In this document: piece after piece, positions 14,641 to 25,671 of the stretch
How positions within the stretch are numbered: position 1 is the first letter of the stretch
How the letters are laid out: each line of letters begins with the position of its first letter
Origin: Siniperca chuatsi
Lineage: Eukaryota > Chordata > Actinopteri > Centrarchiformes > Sinipercidae
DNA length: 64,000 nt
Assembly: GCF_020085105.1 (NCBI RefSeq)
Contig: NC_058047.1
Coordinates: forward strand, 20,292,001-20,356,000
Direction of reading: 5' to 3'
Made by a program: the position numbers and the translations under genes
The notes under the pieces: generated by a model
The model's database searches: none
What the model was told of the DNA's origin: nothing
Seen by the model: the letters and a program-made list of their open reading frames with translations, nothing else

Positions 14641-17226
14641 TACACACCTTACACGTATAGGCTGCCCTGGGCCAGACCACATTAAAATATGCAGTAGGTG
14701 TGCACTGCACAGGACTGAGCCACTCCAACATGTCAGTTGGATGGGGGTGTATCCTGATGCCGGGTGTGGAAGATATAAAACCCCACAGCCCAATTAGCTT
14801 TAACAGCAGTGGCACTTAAAGAGACAATTGTGGAGTGTTTAAATCTTTATTTACCAGAACCCCACTAAATGCGCAAAGGAACAATTTACATGCCATTAAG
14901 TGCTTTTCAATAGGGCATTGACTGGAACTAAAATATGCCACTATATCTGCTTAATTGAACTGTTCGCTGAAATACGACACAGAAGAGCTGATTGACATTT
15001 GGAAGCGCAGCACGTCTAAACAGGGCCTTTACACAAACATCAATGAGAGGGGACCTCTCTAACATATCTCTCTTTCAGCCCCACTGCGACGTCTCTCGTT
15101 TTCATTTACGTCGTGTTAGTCAGGTAGTAAGGGGTTTAAAGAAGGCGGGGATGTGGGTTCAAATCACAGCGTTTAGTGTGATCATCTTTGCGCAATAAAG
15201 ATCAAAACGATGGATGAAACATAAACCATTCAGACTGACAAAATGGAGAGACAGTAAGGGTTTGTGTCACAGTTTGTCTCTTACTGAACAGAAGGGAGGT
15301 CCCAGTCCTTCCTGTTATCGTGTCCCAATGAACCCACACGTATAACCACAATAAACACAATTTCTCAGAATGGCTAAACAGGCCCTAAACCAACTTTGGA
15401 GACAAGATATTCCAGAGGGCAGAGGAGACTACACAGGCCAGGGAAGAGACGCATCTGTTTGTGTCTCTGTCTTTCGGATCCAAATCGATCATTTATCAGT
15501 GTGCAAGGGGACGCCTGGACCTGAAATATTGATCCATAGGAGGTCATGCTCCCCCGACTCTTTGGCCAGGCCTCAGACGATCCTTGTTTGCGACGAAGCG
15601 TTTATTTGACAGATTATTACATCAAGTTTGTAGAATACTGAGGATTTTAGTTGCAGTGATCTCAAAGTGTAGGTTTGTCTTACATTTTAAAGTAATTGTT
15701 GCAAGGTGTAATACATTTAGGACACATCCTGCTTTGATTTCCTTTGTTTGGTCTGTTTCTGCGTGTTTTGTTTTGTTTGTTTTTTTGTTTGTGTGTGTGT
15801 GAAAGAGAAAGAGAGTGAGGCAGAGGGATGTGTGTGTCCATGTGTCAATGTCCGTGCGTAAAACCTCTATATGTGCGTGAGAACAAACACATCTGTGCAG
15901 GCTGCGTTTGCACCTTGTCTGCTTTTGAGAGATGCGTCCTCTCTTTTGTTTATAACACCTCCAGTGTTGTACAGCGTGTGTTTATATTATCAAGGATCGT
16001 AGCATCAATCAAAATATAGATTTCCCCCAACATTTAACACACCAACTGTCATGATGAAGTTTTACTCGATACAATCGACTAATAACTTCTAGTAATGTCT
16101 GTTTGAGCAGCTATTGACAGTCTCGCCACATTGACTTCTAATTGATCCCTCCACATCACTCAGGTTGGGAGCTGTCTCCTCACTCACCTGCAAGCCTGAG
16201 CGCCGACATCCGCTGGAACTCGGGCTCCTGGAGCCACTTCCACATCCTCCTGAACGTCTCCCGGCCAGACTTGAGTTTACTCCACGGTTTAGGATTCCGC
16301 AGCAGGTCAGACAGAGTTCCCTGGGACCGGCACAAGATCCTCTGAGCAAAGATGGCCTGGGGGATGCTGTAGCGCTTGAGCTCTGCTGTTATTCGCTGTG
16401 CCACCTCCTTGGTGTTTATCTCCTCCACCTGCCCTGACCCAGCTCCCTGCCCGCCTCCCACCACCGTCTGCCTGTCCCGGTCTGACAGCATGGACCCGTT
16501 TGCCTGAGAGTGCGGATGGCTGTGATGGTGTATGCCGTTCAAGGATGTCATGAGCCCGGCCCCATGGCCCCCGAGACCCCGGGCCAGGTGCTCCTCGCCC
16601 CGGGACAGCATGGCTGCGTGGGACTCGAAGCCCCCCGAGGAGATCATCTTGTCGTTGGAGAGGTGAGCTCCAGGACCATAGGCGCTGAGAGTCTGCTGGG
16701 AGCTGTGCAAAGACCCCAGACCGTTGGACAGAGGGGATAGAGGCTGCCCCATGCCGGACATGTCTTTGGGGTAGTGGCCGTAGAGGTTACTCATGGAGGC
16801 GAGGCTTCGGTCATCCCTCATCAGGGTGAAGCTGCCGCTGACGTTCCCAGCTGCGAGTCGCTGGTGTGCCGGGTGATGGTGAGCATGTGGGTGTGGATGG
16901 TGAAATTTCTCCGAGACGGTGGATATGGGGGGCAGGTGCTGCAGCGGCGTCAGCGTGGTGTAGGTGCTGCTCAGGCTCATCCCGGAGTCGCACGACATGG
17001 TCATTGCCGGATGCAGGGGGCCAGACAAAGCGTGGTCTGTGCGGTAGTCCCCTGCTCCCTCCAGTATCGAGGCCATGCTAGACACCATGGCTGACCGCCC
17101 GTGCGACACCAAGTTCCGATGCGACGCCGACGACTGGCGCGCGTGTGGGGAGTTCATTAAGTCGCTCGTTTGATGGGAGTGAGATACACCGTGCAGATTT
17201 CCAATGTTTTCCATTGTAAGCTCCAT
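1196..17226 (-). CDS. onecut3: ONECUT3: CUT-homeodomain transcription factor (two coding exons)
   Basis: Joining 16188..17226 and 1196..1488 on the minus strand gives a 443-residue protein. Onecut proteins are nuclear DNA-binding regulators of neuronal, retinal, pancreatic and liver cell types. The N-terminal part carries the family's conserved blocks (TYTTLTPLQHLPPISTV and SGSFTLMRDDRSLASMSNLY) and two His-rich runs. A single CUT domain spans about 268-346 and a divergent homeodomain about 364-423. The homeodomain has NFFMNARRR, with Phe48 and Met50, the hallmark of the Onecut class. The paralogue call rests on QRLVFTDLQRRTLIAIF and the C-terminal TFSKA, which match ONECUT3 better than ONECUT1 or ONECUT2. 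The start at 17226 (MELTMENIGNLHGVSH) aligns with the mammalian start; an in-frame Met eight codons upstream is less likely. The a/b ohnologue cannot be assigned. The exon 1 donor is GCAG|GTGAGT; the exon 2 acceptor is CAAG|CC. Confidence 0.93.
2809..2840. repeat. (GT)n microsatellite
   Basis: About 15 uninterrupted GT units in the onecut3 intron. Confidence 0.95.
4190..4400 (+). mobile_element. Tc1/mariner transposase fossil
   Basis: On the plus strand the frame opening at 4243 reads SQQDNEPKHAVKLC and later LPPQSPDLKLI. These correspond to the QQDNDPKH block (second catalytic Asp) and the PPQSPDLNPIE block of Tc1-like DDE transposases. The preceding bases from about 4196 resemble the normal upstream coding region, but in another frame. 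The final catalytic Glu region is degraded (KLI in place of NPIE), and neither the N-terminus nor terminal repeats were found. It is a dead fragment in the onecut3 intron. The call rests on motif recognition. Confidence 0.8.
4789..4849. repeat. (CA)n followed by (CT)n microsatellite
   Basis: CA repeat with one interruption to about 4830, then CT units to about 4849. Confidence 0.92.
5375..5454. promoter_or_regulatory. Candidate ONECUT-site cluster
   Basis: AATCAATA at 5375-5382 abuts two overlapping ATCGAT words at 5382-5391, and a third ATCGAT lies at 5449-5454. The known Onecut recognition core is ATCRAT within A-rich flanks, so both variants fit. The position is inside the onecut3 intron. 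Function is inferred from motif content only. Confidence 0.4.
6041..6055. promoter_or_regulatory. Candidate ONECUT-site cluster (TATCGATCGATA palindrome)
   Basis: CAATATCGATCGATA contains two overlapping ATCGAT words in a perfect 12-base palindrome at 6044-6055. It nearly repeats the arrangement at 5381-5391, about 660 bases away in the same intron. Confidence 0.4.
6871..6909. repeat. (CT)n microsatellite
   Basis: About 19 uninterrupted CT units, a polypyrimidine tract on the plus strand. Confidence 0.95.
7706..7749. repeat. (GT)n microsatellite
   Basis: About 21 GT units in the onecut3 intron. Confidence 0.95.
9163..9226. repeat. (AC)n microsatellite
   Basis: About 32 uninterrupted AC units preceded by a short GC-alternating segment at 9150-9160, so the whole block is alternating purine-pyrimidine DNA. 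Confidence 0.95.
9508..9541. repeat. (GT)n microsatellite
   Basis: About 17 GT units, 280 bases from the AC tract at 9163. Confidence 0.95.
12494..12506. promoter_or_regulatory. Candidate ONECUT site (AATATTGATCGAT)
   Basis: An ATTGAT half word overlaps ATCGAT (12501-12506). It is one of several similar words in the onecut3 intron; single ATCGAT words also occur at 9404, 10887, 11489, 12158 and 13641. Confidence 0.3.
14055..14103. repeat. (GT)n microsatellite
   Basis: About 24 GT units. Confidence 0.95.
14579..14638. repeat. (GC)n-(AC)n alternating tract
   Basis: A short GTGCGCGCGC run passes directly into about 25 AC units. It is purine-pyrimidine alternating throughout. Confidence 0.95.
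15483..15540. promoter_or_regulatory. Candidate ONECUT-site pair
   Basis: AATCGATC near 15483-15490 and AATATTGATCCATAGG at 15525-15540 lie about 40 bases apart, close to the 5' end of the large onecut3 intron (about 650 bases downstream of the exon 1 donor). Inferred from motif content. Confidence 0.35.
16188..17226 (-). CDS. onecut3: onecut3 coding exon 1
   Basis: Encodes residues 1-346 plus the first base of codon 347: the N-terminal regulatory region and the whole CUT domain, from about VEEINTKEVAQRITAELKRY to SALRLA. It ends at a strong GTGAGT donor. The exon is GC-rich and sits in a CpG-rich stretch, as expected of a developmental gene's first exon. Confidence 0.95.
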
Positions 17227-17660
17227 CGTTGAAAGGATCTTTATTTCCACCCCTCTCGCCTCTCTCTCGCTCTCTCCCTCGCTGCTCTCCCTCTCTCACT
17301 GTCGCTCTATCTCACACTCCTTTCCAATAAATTTTGAACGATTTCAAAGCCAAGCCATTGATTGTAGTTGCCTCTCCGCAGTCAATCCAGCATGGTTTTA
17401 AAAGATCGGGTCCCGGCCGCCACACAAACTGCGCCGCAAACCTCTGCTCAGTGTGTGAAGGTGCACCTGCTTGGATTTCTTCCGCTGTAGAGCACCTTCT
17501 ACTATACCCAAAGTGCTGCTCTGCTCTCTGTGTGTATATTGACGCGCCCGCGCTCATGTTAAGATGAGACCGAGCCTGTGCGCATGTGCGCGCCCCCGTG
17601 GTGAATCCTCGCACTCGCGTATTCTGTCTGGGGCCAATCTGACGTCACTGGCCCCTATGT
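17227..17660 (-). promoter_or_regulatory. onecut3 5' UTR and promoter region
   Basis: The GC- and CT-rich sequence upstream of the onecut3 start codon has no competing gene. An inverted CCAAT (seen as CCAAT on the plus strand at 17634-17638) is followed directly by the palindromic full CRE TGACGTCA at 17640-17647, about 410 bases upstream of the ATG. A pyrimidine-rich segment (17255-17310) probably lies in the 5' UTR. The transcription start is not determinable. Confidence 0.5.
17634..17647. promoter_or_regulatory. CCAAT box adjoining a full CRE
   Basis: CCAATCTGACGTCA joins an NF-Y type CCAAT pentamer to a perfect CREB/ATF palindrome with one base between. The location in the onecut3 promoter supports a real promoter module, but this is a motif match only. 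Confidence 0.45.
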
Positions 17661-20350
17661 CATGGGTTGTTCGTGTTGCACACTGAACCTCAAATTTCTG
17701 AAAAAGATTGCATTAGACACTTGTTAAGATAAAACACAGGCCTGCAATCTCTTTGCAGTGTGTGCAACATTTACACTCAGATGGATAAGGAGGACTCGCG
17801 CCTTGTTTTCTTTGATAAAACCCTTTGACACGGCGCCAGCAACACATGTGATGCCTCTCTTGGAGGTTAAATATTAATTGACATATGTCACATCAGGCCA
17901 CGAGTGCAATGAGAAAACCACGACTTATCGTTGAAGAGGAGGCCACAGCTCACAGCCTCCGCCTTTATTCTTTTTATTCATGAATGTACGATGCTCCTTG
18001 ATGCCTGCTGAAAGAATGGCTCTGTCTGTAGATGTAAATAACTAATTCTTTAAGAGTTTAAAACATGAGAATCACAGCTTCAGATTGGGTGAATGACCTT
18101 TGACACGTTTAAATGATAACCAGCTTCCCAGTGAAATTTGCGTCTCTCTCTTTTTACAGTCTGAAAAGTAAACGATCAAATGTTTCTGTCCAATGTCTTG
18201 CCGTTAAACTTTCACTCATAACTTTTTCTTACAAGTGATTTTTTTTCCTTCAGCAAATGTTAATGAATAAATCTGTCGAGTTTCATTTCATCATAGCCTC
18301 TAGTGCTTTGACCCCTTTCGCATCTTTACTTCTCGGATTCAGGCCACGAAAATCAAACTGCCTCACATAAACTCTCACATAATGTTTCGTGCCTTACAAA
18401 CTTCTGTATGAAATTTACTGCCCGCTGACGTCAATCCAGGTCAGTAATCCATCAAAGTCAAAGTATGTATGGATCAGGAGATGCATCGATAGGTTGGTGC
18501 CTATTGCAGGAGCCCGCAATATGGATGCGATAGCAGCACGTTGAGATCGAGGGATTGGATTCTGGAAAGGGCTAACGAATAAGTCACGCATTTTGGGTTG
18601 AAACTAATAAGTGTATAAAGCTGCACTAAAGTTGTCAAAATTAGTTTTCCATCTGCTATAAACACCGAGTAAATATAACTTTATTTATTCCAGGTATTGT
18701 TTCCTATTATGGGTTGGATGCAATGTCATGAGCACCTGCACAGTCCAACGCAATATAGCCAATATTCCAATATTCAGCTTGTTAAAACTGATAATATTGC
18801 AATCTACAGCCTATAATGTAGTGGACTGGTAGTTATACTACTAGGTGATATTGTATTTGTATTGTATTATATTTATTTGCGTTATAATATAAGGTGCTTC
18901 GTGTTATTTTATCCCTATATGGCCTCAAAAATCACCATAAATTTGAATCGACCCCTATCTGACATATAGTCTAAACAAAATCTGATCATTTTATGTTTCA
19001 CAGACAAATAGTATTTATTGCGGGGTTGTTATATAGTATTATTATATATAATTGCTGTGTCCAGCCCTTGTATGTGCAGCTGTCTATAGGTTGTGATGTA
19101 CTGACACATGAGAGTGCTGGAAATCTGTAGAAATCACAACATCAACACCTCTGTGACATGTGGAGACATGTTGAACACACTGTGGAGTGTGTCTCTCTAA
19201 GTGTGATGTGATGTGTGTGTGTGTGTGTGTTGCCAACGATAACCACAGCAGGCCTTCAGTTGCTCTGTAAACTGTGTGAACACTGTTACCAAGTGAGAAG
19301 CCTTGGCATTTACACCGATGTTATGTAAAATGAGGCCATTAGGATTTCGACCCGGAGCTGGAAAAAAATAGTCTAACAATCCAGGAAGTGGCATCACTAA
19401 TCATTTGCAAATTGCATAAAATAATTCCCCACCAGTGTTTACCAACAGTGAGGTCAAGGCTATCCATAACTTCCCTGATGAATTGTGATATCAGTGGCCT
19501 TGGCACACTGCTCCTCTCACCCAAATAATGACCCTAAAAACTGTGTCTTTGCCGATTGCCAACGGGGGATGGTGGCTTTTGGCTTGTGCCATCAGGACAG
19601 CAGCAGTGTCCGCTTGGGTTAATGTCCCTGTATTGATCCCAGCAACCACTGCTATCGAAAATGAATTACCGAAGCCCGCACAGCAGCGAATCCGTCATCT
19701 GTGCTCAGCCAGCCGGCCAGAGCAGCTTATTGGTCGAGGTGGTGATGGATGTTAACTTTCATTGCTGGCTCCTTGCTCCTAATTCACCAGGGTTTACAAC
19801 CCAAAACAACGCGCTGAAAAGTTTTAGACTTTCACCAAGAACTTGCAAACTTAATATAAGTTTCCCTTCTCTCTGTCTCTAATATCTTTTTATATTTGTT
19901 TATAGACTCCACTGCGCCATGCGAGGTCATGCTAACTCCACACAGATAAAAACAGATAAAACAGCAGGGTCAACAGGGCGTGGGGAACTGATCAGTGTAC
20001 TTTTCCCATTTTCAATCAATGTTGTGTCCTTCTCTTTTATGCAGCTTGCTTAAATCGTTCATTCAGCCAGCCAAAATAAAATTTGAATGCGAGGTAAATG
20101 CAAGCTATTTTACCCCCCCACCACCACCCAAAAATCTATGTACCCGCCTAGAGCTCAGTTTTAATTTGTATTTTAATGTACTGTTTTCGAATACTTAAAT
20201 AAGCATATCCTATGGCAAATACAATATGAAATATTAACTGTGTCGATATCTGCGGTGTGACTGGGGCGATGCCGCAGAGACCCGGTGATTTATTTCATAT
20301 TAATAACAGCGGGCGAGGCGGTGGCCTCAGCACCACGTTGGCATCGACTT

Positions 20351-20353
<3 letters not shown>

Positions 20354-20395
<42 letters not shown>
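20354..20395. repeat. (AC)n microsatellite
   Basis: About 21 AC units. Confidence 0.95.
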
Positions 20396-20399
<4 letters not shown>

Positions 20400-20606
20400 G
20401 TGATTGTGCAGGAGACTTTTTTTGTGTGTGTGTGTTTTAATTTATCTGTTAATAATAAAAAATCTTAAAATCTTATTCCAAAAAGTTCTAATATTCTATA
20501 TATAACTTTGGTAATTCAGTAACCTACAACTTGTTTTAAAGTCACCATTAAAGTCTTTTATGAGGCCCAAAACATTTTGTTTTTATCTCTAAGCACTGCT
20601 GTTGCT

Positions 20607-20664
20607 GATCAACTAATCAATGCTGAACCCGGAGCTTCGATCAATGCATTTCTGAAGGATCGAT
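20607..20664. promoter_or_regulatory. Candidate ONECUT-site cluster
   Basis: Contains GATCAACTAATCAATG, CGATCAAT (20638-20645) and GGATCGATAG (ATCGAT at 20659-20664) within 58 bases, about 3.4 kb upstream of the onecut3 start. Confidence 0.35.
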
Positions 20665-21318
20665 AGAGCCAAAATGCATTCCGCTAAAATGGTTTAAGTT
20701 AGGTCTATCCTGTTATGTGTTTGACCTGTCTCAACAGGCAGTTTGATTACAGGAAATGACCACATAGCACTAGCTGAAAAGTTCAAGCTGAGCTTTTCAT
20801 TTGGCTGAGTGCTGTTGGGCCTGCAGACTCTCAGTGTACGAAACACATTACATTCACTTTATTTTTCCCTATCCTAAATGTTAACTCTATTGTAAATTAT
20901 TATTTTTATTATTGAAAGTAATGTGTAGATTTTAAAAAGTAATAATAATGTATGTACATTTTTTTTTAATTTTACACAGGTAGCCCAAAGTGTATAGCCT
21001 ATTTTTTTTCTTCCCTCAAAATGTTCTTTTATTTCATTTTATTTACATGAAACACAGCGTGTTAATGAGAGGTATTTGTAGTGGGCCAACTCTCCCGCAT
21101 AAGCTTGTCTATTTTCCCAGGAATCACTCGATAGAGACAGACTAATCTTTTCATGACTTCTTGAATGACTCCGTGGCTGATGCATCACGCTTAATGTATT
21201 CTAAAGTATATTTACTTGAATCTGGCTATTGGCAAAAGTTAAGTAGCAGTGTTTAGTAATGTCGCATTGATCAGGCCTCTGAGCAAGTCAGCGGGACGGG
21301 GCGCTGCTGCTCTCATCC

Positions 21319-21321
<3 letters not shown>

Positions 21322-21355
<34 letters not shown>
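21322..21355. repeat. (AC)n microsatellite
   Basis: About 17 AC units. Confidence 0.95.
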
Positions 21356-21357
<2 letters not shown>

Positions 21358-21952
21358 TATGGCCTTGTTGGGGAAAAAAAACCCATCTGCCTTGTTTGCC
21401 TATGGCTCTACTTTAAGTAACCGTGTGTGTTTGTGTGTGTGAGGGCGAGAGAGATTTACATGACTATCTTTAACATCTTAGATGCCCAATACAGTGTTGA
21501 AATATGCTTATAATTCTCATATAAATTGCAACTAGTTGACACTCAGTTATTTTGCTAAGCAGGGACTAGCTTATTTGTTGTGCTAAATATTGTCAAGTGA
21601 ATTCTTATTTTACTGTCACTAGACCTTTTAATGTATCGCTTTGCCTTCAAACACTACCAAGTTTCAATAGGCTACAGGCCAAATCAATGTCACCCTGCAT
21701 TCTGAGTGTTACCTGTTTGTCCTGTTAAATCTTTAAACGGCAGCCTACTGTTAAAACTGTGTGTCTCACAGTCAGAGCTCTGCGGCCAAATTTAAAAGGC
21801 CTAAATGTTGAAAAGAAAAAGAATCACTTGCGCATTGAATCGCTGTGTTTGTAAAACGTTTTCCTGCAGTTTGTTAAGGAATTAGTGTGTTGCCACAGAT
21901 TATTATTTAGGCACATTTGCATTTGAAAGCGCCCAGCAATAGAGGACCGTTG

Positions 21953-22004
21953 TGATCAATAGCCCTGGTGCCATATCGATCTATCCGCAGTCTGATCGAT
22001 TGGC
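21953..22004. promoter_or_regulatory. Candidate ONECUT-site cluster
   Basis: Within 52 bases: GATCAATAG (21954-21962), TATCGAT (ATCGAT at 21975-21980) and GATCGATTGGC (ATCGAT at 21995-22000). It lies 4.7 kb upstream of the onecut3 start. GATCGATTGG recurs at 35881-35890. Inferred from motif density. Confidence 0.42.
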
Positions 22005-22606
22005 AGAAAGAATTGGGCGCACATCTTTTCTCTGCTCTTGGTTTCACTCAAAATGAAAGTCAACTTGTGTAGAAATAGACGCTTTTTAATACAGCAGGCC
22101 TCTAAAAATATTTAGGACAACAGGTGCCAAATAAGCCTGGCATGCCCTCCAGAAAACTGCAATCAATAATCAGCACGGTAAGATGTTTCTTCATCTATAT
22201 CATAAATAACTGTTATATAATACATTTGGAAATATATTATAAAGGATAATTTAGGAGGAAAATCATCCCAAACACAGTTCGTTATTAAAAGAAAAAGATG
22301 GGACTGAAAAAAAGACAAAATTAGGTTATAATTGTTACAGCTTTTATTTTGTTAGTTTAATGTTTACACTTATTTCCTTGCGGATCTGTGTCCTTCATAA
22401 AGCTATTTTGGTTCACATTTGTCAAAGGACAAATAACGTGCATCGTCTAATTTGTCGAAAAGAAACGCAATTTGAAACAATAACAATTTGAAAAAAATAT
22501 ACGTATATGTCATAAAGGGTCACTGAAGCCCTACAGATTTATTTTGATTCTGACATGCTGTTAGCTAAATAACCATCACTCAGGTGTGTTCACATGATGT
22601 CACAGC

Positions 22607-22657
22607 AATCAATAGAGCTACTAATCACAAACACATTCAATAGACCATCGATCTGAT
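22607..22657. promoter_or_regulatory. Candidate ONECUT-site cluster
   Basis: The exact word AATCAATA at 22607-22614 is followed by TTCAATAGACCATCGATCTG, with ATCGAT at 22647-22652. It lies 650 bases from the cluster at 21953. Confidence 0.4.
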
Positions 22658-23771
22658 CGGGCTGGATAACTAAATGTTATACGGATTAACTTGCTTTTTC
22701 ATTTTTTTTTTCGGACACCTCCAGCTTCAGCTGGCGAGGCCTCAAAGTGCTAATGAGACGGTTGGATATATATTGTGTTGACAGCAGAAATGATAAACAA
22801 GATAAATAAGACTTGAGAATCAGGCCTGTAAGTAGTGCACCCTAATTTATTTTAATTTTAGTCTTTGCAGACAGAGTTCAAAGAAAATACCCAAGTTAAA
22901 ATAAGATAACCAGCAGTTATTTTAATTATTTATTTTCATTATGGAGTACTTAAAACAGCCTAAATATAGTATACTGCTGAGACGATGCTATTTTATATAC
23001 ATGTTAAAACTATATTTAAAATAATGGACAAACAGAGAGAACAAAAGCTTTTCTACTTTTTTAACTTCCAAAAAAATGAAGTGAGAAGAGGAATAAAAAT
23101 TATAATTCTGTGCCTTATCCATTTTTTTATCAATCTGCCACAGAGACAAAGTTTTATAGGACTTTATATTATATTACTTTGTGTGTGTGTGTGTGTTCTT
23201 ATGTGTTATTAACTGTGGTACATGACTCTGTACTGTAGATGTGTAGATGTGTGTCATTCCCCATCGTAAACATTAGTTGTCACAGAATTGTATTTTGCTT
23301 CCATTACTTTTGTTTGCTATTTTGCTTCAGTTGTGATAAACAGCAGTATAGATTTAAATATACTTTTTGTAGATAGTTGTTTCAGAATTTCTACAAATTG
23401 TATATGTCAGTTAGATAGATAATGTACATATTTGGCAAAAGTGTCTCTTTTTAAAATGATCAGAAAGTCAATTGACTCGAGCCGAAGAAATGAACCGATG
23501 CAAGTGAGCTGAAACTGCTTTGGACTAATTTTTAATGTTTTATCTTGTGTTTGCAACCCATGAGCTGTCTGTGTTTGACCGACGATATATAATACAGAAT
23601 AACTGTAGTGAGCTATAGGCTAGGCATTCACGCAAGTGTATGAGTGTGTGTCTGCAGGATTGTGTGTTTGTGAAGCATTTAAGTGAAAGCTATCACATCA
23701 AAATAACTGGCAGTACATGTGGTCCAAGTGTGTAATTATATATTCTCAATTTTGCATTCTGTACGCACGTG

Positions 23772-23775
<4 letters not shown>

Positions 23776-23834
<59 letters not shown>
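23776..23834. repeat. (AC)n microsatellite
   Basis: About 29 AC units preceded by GCACGTGCACGC-like alternating sequence. Confidence 0.95.
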
Positions 23835-23837
<3 letters not shown>

Positions 23838-24960
23838 CATACGTTTGTACTTCTGTGCGTTTAGATTCTGGATTAAAGTGATCATAGATTGTAATGTGGA
23901 TGTATATGATTCCAGCTCTGAGCCAAAGCCCTAATATCTATACATTTATTCTGCTTCATAGATTGTAGATTAGAATGATTATAGATTGTAATGTCTGTGT
24001 ATTATCTCACAAGCTAGTTAAGAGCGTCATTCATTGTTCTTCTCCCCCTGCCCTCCCGGTTTTAAACCACACAGCTTTTTCCCTTCTTAAGTACTGCTAA
24101 CGCTGGATTTATTAGGCTTAAAGAATAGCCTACACATCTTCCTCAAAGGGGATCAGACATTAAGTGTAGATCAAAAGGATAAGGTCTTAAAAACAGAACA
24201 ATGCTTCTTGCACAACGCTTATTCTTATTCCCCTATGCATGTTAATTCAGGGATTGTACACAGACCACTTTAAACAGCTTTTTGTTTCAAATTATATTCA
24301 TGCATTCGTGCACAGCAATAATTCTCATGGCCACAGGGGTTTATTATATTCCCCACATTTTATTGTATTCATTTTTGCACCAAAATAACATACTTGTGTT
24401 AAGAAAAAAGTGTTTATTATAATCCTGCATCTTTTCAAAGTGACGGTGTTGTAATCAGCAGATGTGGAATGTTTTAAAAAAAACATTATGGATACTCAAA
24501 GTGTTTATAAGCCGAAATACCCTGGAAGTTTTTTCTCCATGTTTTGGAGACAGAAAGAAGGAGGCGTAGATCAATTTAAAGTGCAGGCTCACACCAGTGT
24601 GCTTTTATATTTTCACAGAGACGGCTCACTGTATGAAACAGTGACACAGCTTCAGGGAAAGTGATGGACTGCTCAGTCGGATTTGTAACATTCAGATACA
24701 CAAAACAGAAGCAGTGACCTACTACAAGTCATCCTCCTGGCTCCGATAGCAAACATTTTTCGGTGTGCTACAACTGCAGCACATGTTTTTATGAGATGGA
24801 ATAAATGGTGAAAAGCTTCTCTGCCAGTATCGTTTTGTTATCTTGTAAATCTTTCTTTTATATTTATCCGCCGAGTCGTAAAACCTCACACTCAGAGCAC
24901 GAAAGGGAAACATGTATCAGTCAGAATAAATGTGGAATCAAGTACAATTGGCTTTTGCTT

Positions 24961-25270
24961 AACCCCCCTCCACCCCAAACCCCCACCCACCCACACATAT
25001 CCCCCCCACATACACACACACACACACACACTCCTACCCCTCTTCCTCCCAAACACCCACCCACCCCTCCCCTAGTGAAACTCCCACCCTCCACACCCGA
25101 TAGAGCACCCGTTGCTAAGCGACAGAGGGAGAGATGGATTGAGGAGGCATAGTCGATCAATTCTACAGAGAGAGAGGAAGGGAGGCAGGGGGGAGATAGA
25201 GAGAAGGGAGGGAGGGAGAAGGTAAAAGAAAGAGGGAGAGAAGAAGAGGAAGAGAGAGGAGAGGAGGGGA
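24961..25270. repeat. C-rich then purine-rich low-complexity block
   Basis: 24961-25090 is rich in CCCC/CCCACC runs with a short CA tract, and 25165-25270 is almost pure G/A with GGG runs (for example around 25178-25215). Both halves meet the run pattern for G-quadruplex potential, on opposite strands. Long open frames across this block are composition artefacts. Confidence 0.8.
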
Positions 25271-25610
25271 GGACAGAATGTAGAGTGATTGCAGTCGTAT
25301 TCAGGCTCCAGTTCGGGCTGAAGACGCTCTTTTGAAACATCTATCTTTGTTAACTGTATCGTGCCTCTGAAAATAAATCCATCTCTGCAGCTGTCCACCC
25401 TTCCATCTTTGTCCAAGTGCTTTACTTTAATACTTTTATCACTACAAATTACAGTCCGCACAAGCAGCCTGTGTTTAATATTCTCTCACTCAAAAGAGAG
25501 TTAATTGTATATTGCATGCACTCTTTCTCTCCGGGCTCCCTCTCTTTCTCCATTAGTCACTGCTGTGCACACAGACAAACATGCAGATGCCCGGTAATAC
25601 CACATGCCCC

Positions 25611-25613
<3 letters not shown>

Positions 25614-25668
<55 letters not shown>
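25614..25668. repeat. (GT)n microsatellite
   Basis: About 27 GT units. Confidence 0.95.

Positions 25669-25671
<3 letters not shown>

Larger units (their letters stand above)
1489..16187 (-). other. onecut3 intron 1 (about 14.7 kb, no coding exons seen)
   Basis: A single large intron between the CUT and homeodomain exons is typical of Onecut genes. It holds microsatellites, a Tc1 fossil near 4.2-4.4 kb, poly-A and poly-T tracts, and otherwise unique sequence. No additional coding exon could be supported. Repeated ATCGAT and AATCAATA words (listed separately) occur mainly from 5.4 kb onward. Confidence 0.85.

Noticed and set aside
15110..15175. GGTTCAAATC resembling a tRNA B box
   Set aside because: No matching acceptor stem or anticodon arm could be folded around it.
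16180..17226. ONECUT1 or ONECUT2 as the identity of the CUT-homeodomain gene
   Set aside because: The homeodomain stretch RLVFTDLQRRTLIAIF, the C-terminal TFSKA and the linkage to the PIAS4-MAP2K2 block favour ONECUT3.
17227..17250. Upstream in-frame Met for onecut3 (MEIKILST extension)
   Set aside because: Family alignment starts at MELTMENIGNLH; the eight extra residues are not family-like and probably fall in the 5' UTR.
24921..25461. Open frames of 115-139 residues across the C-rich and GA-rich block
   Set aside because: Low-complexity Ser/Leu/Pro or Pro/His products caused by base composition on both strands.
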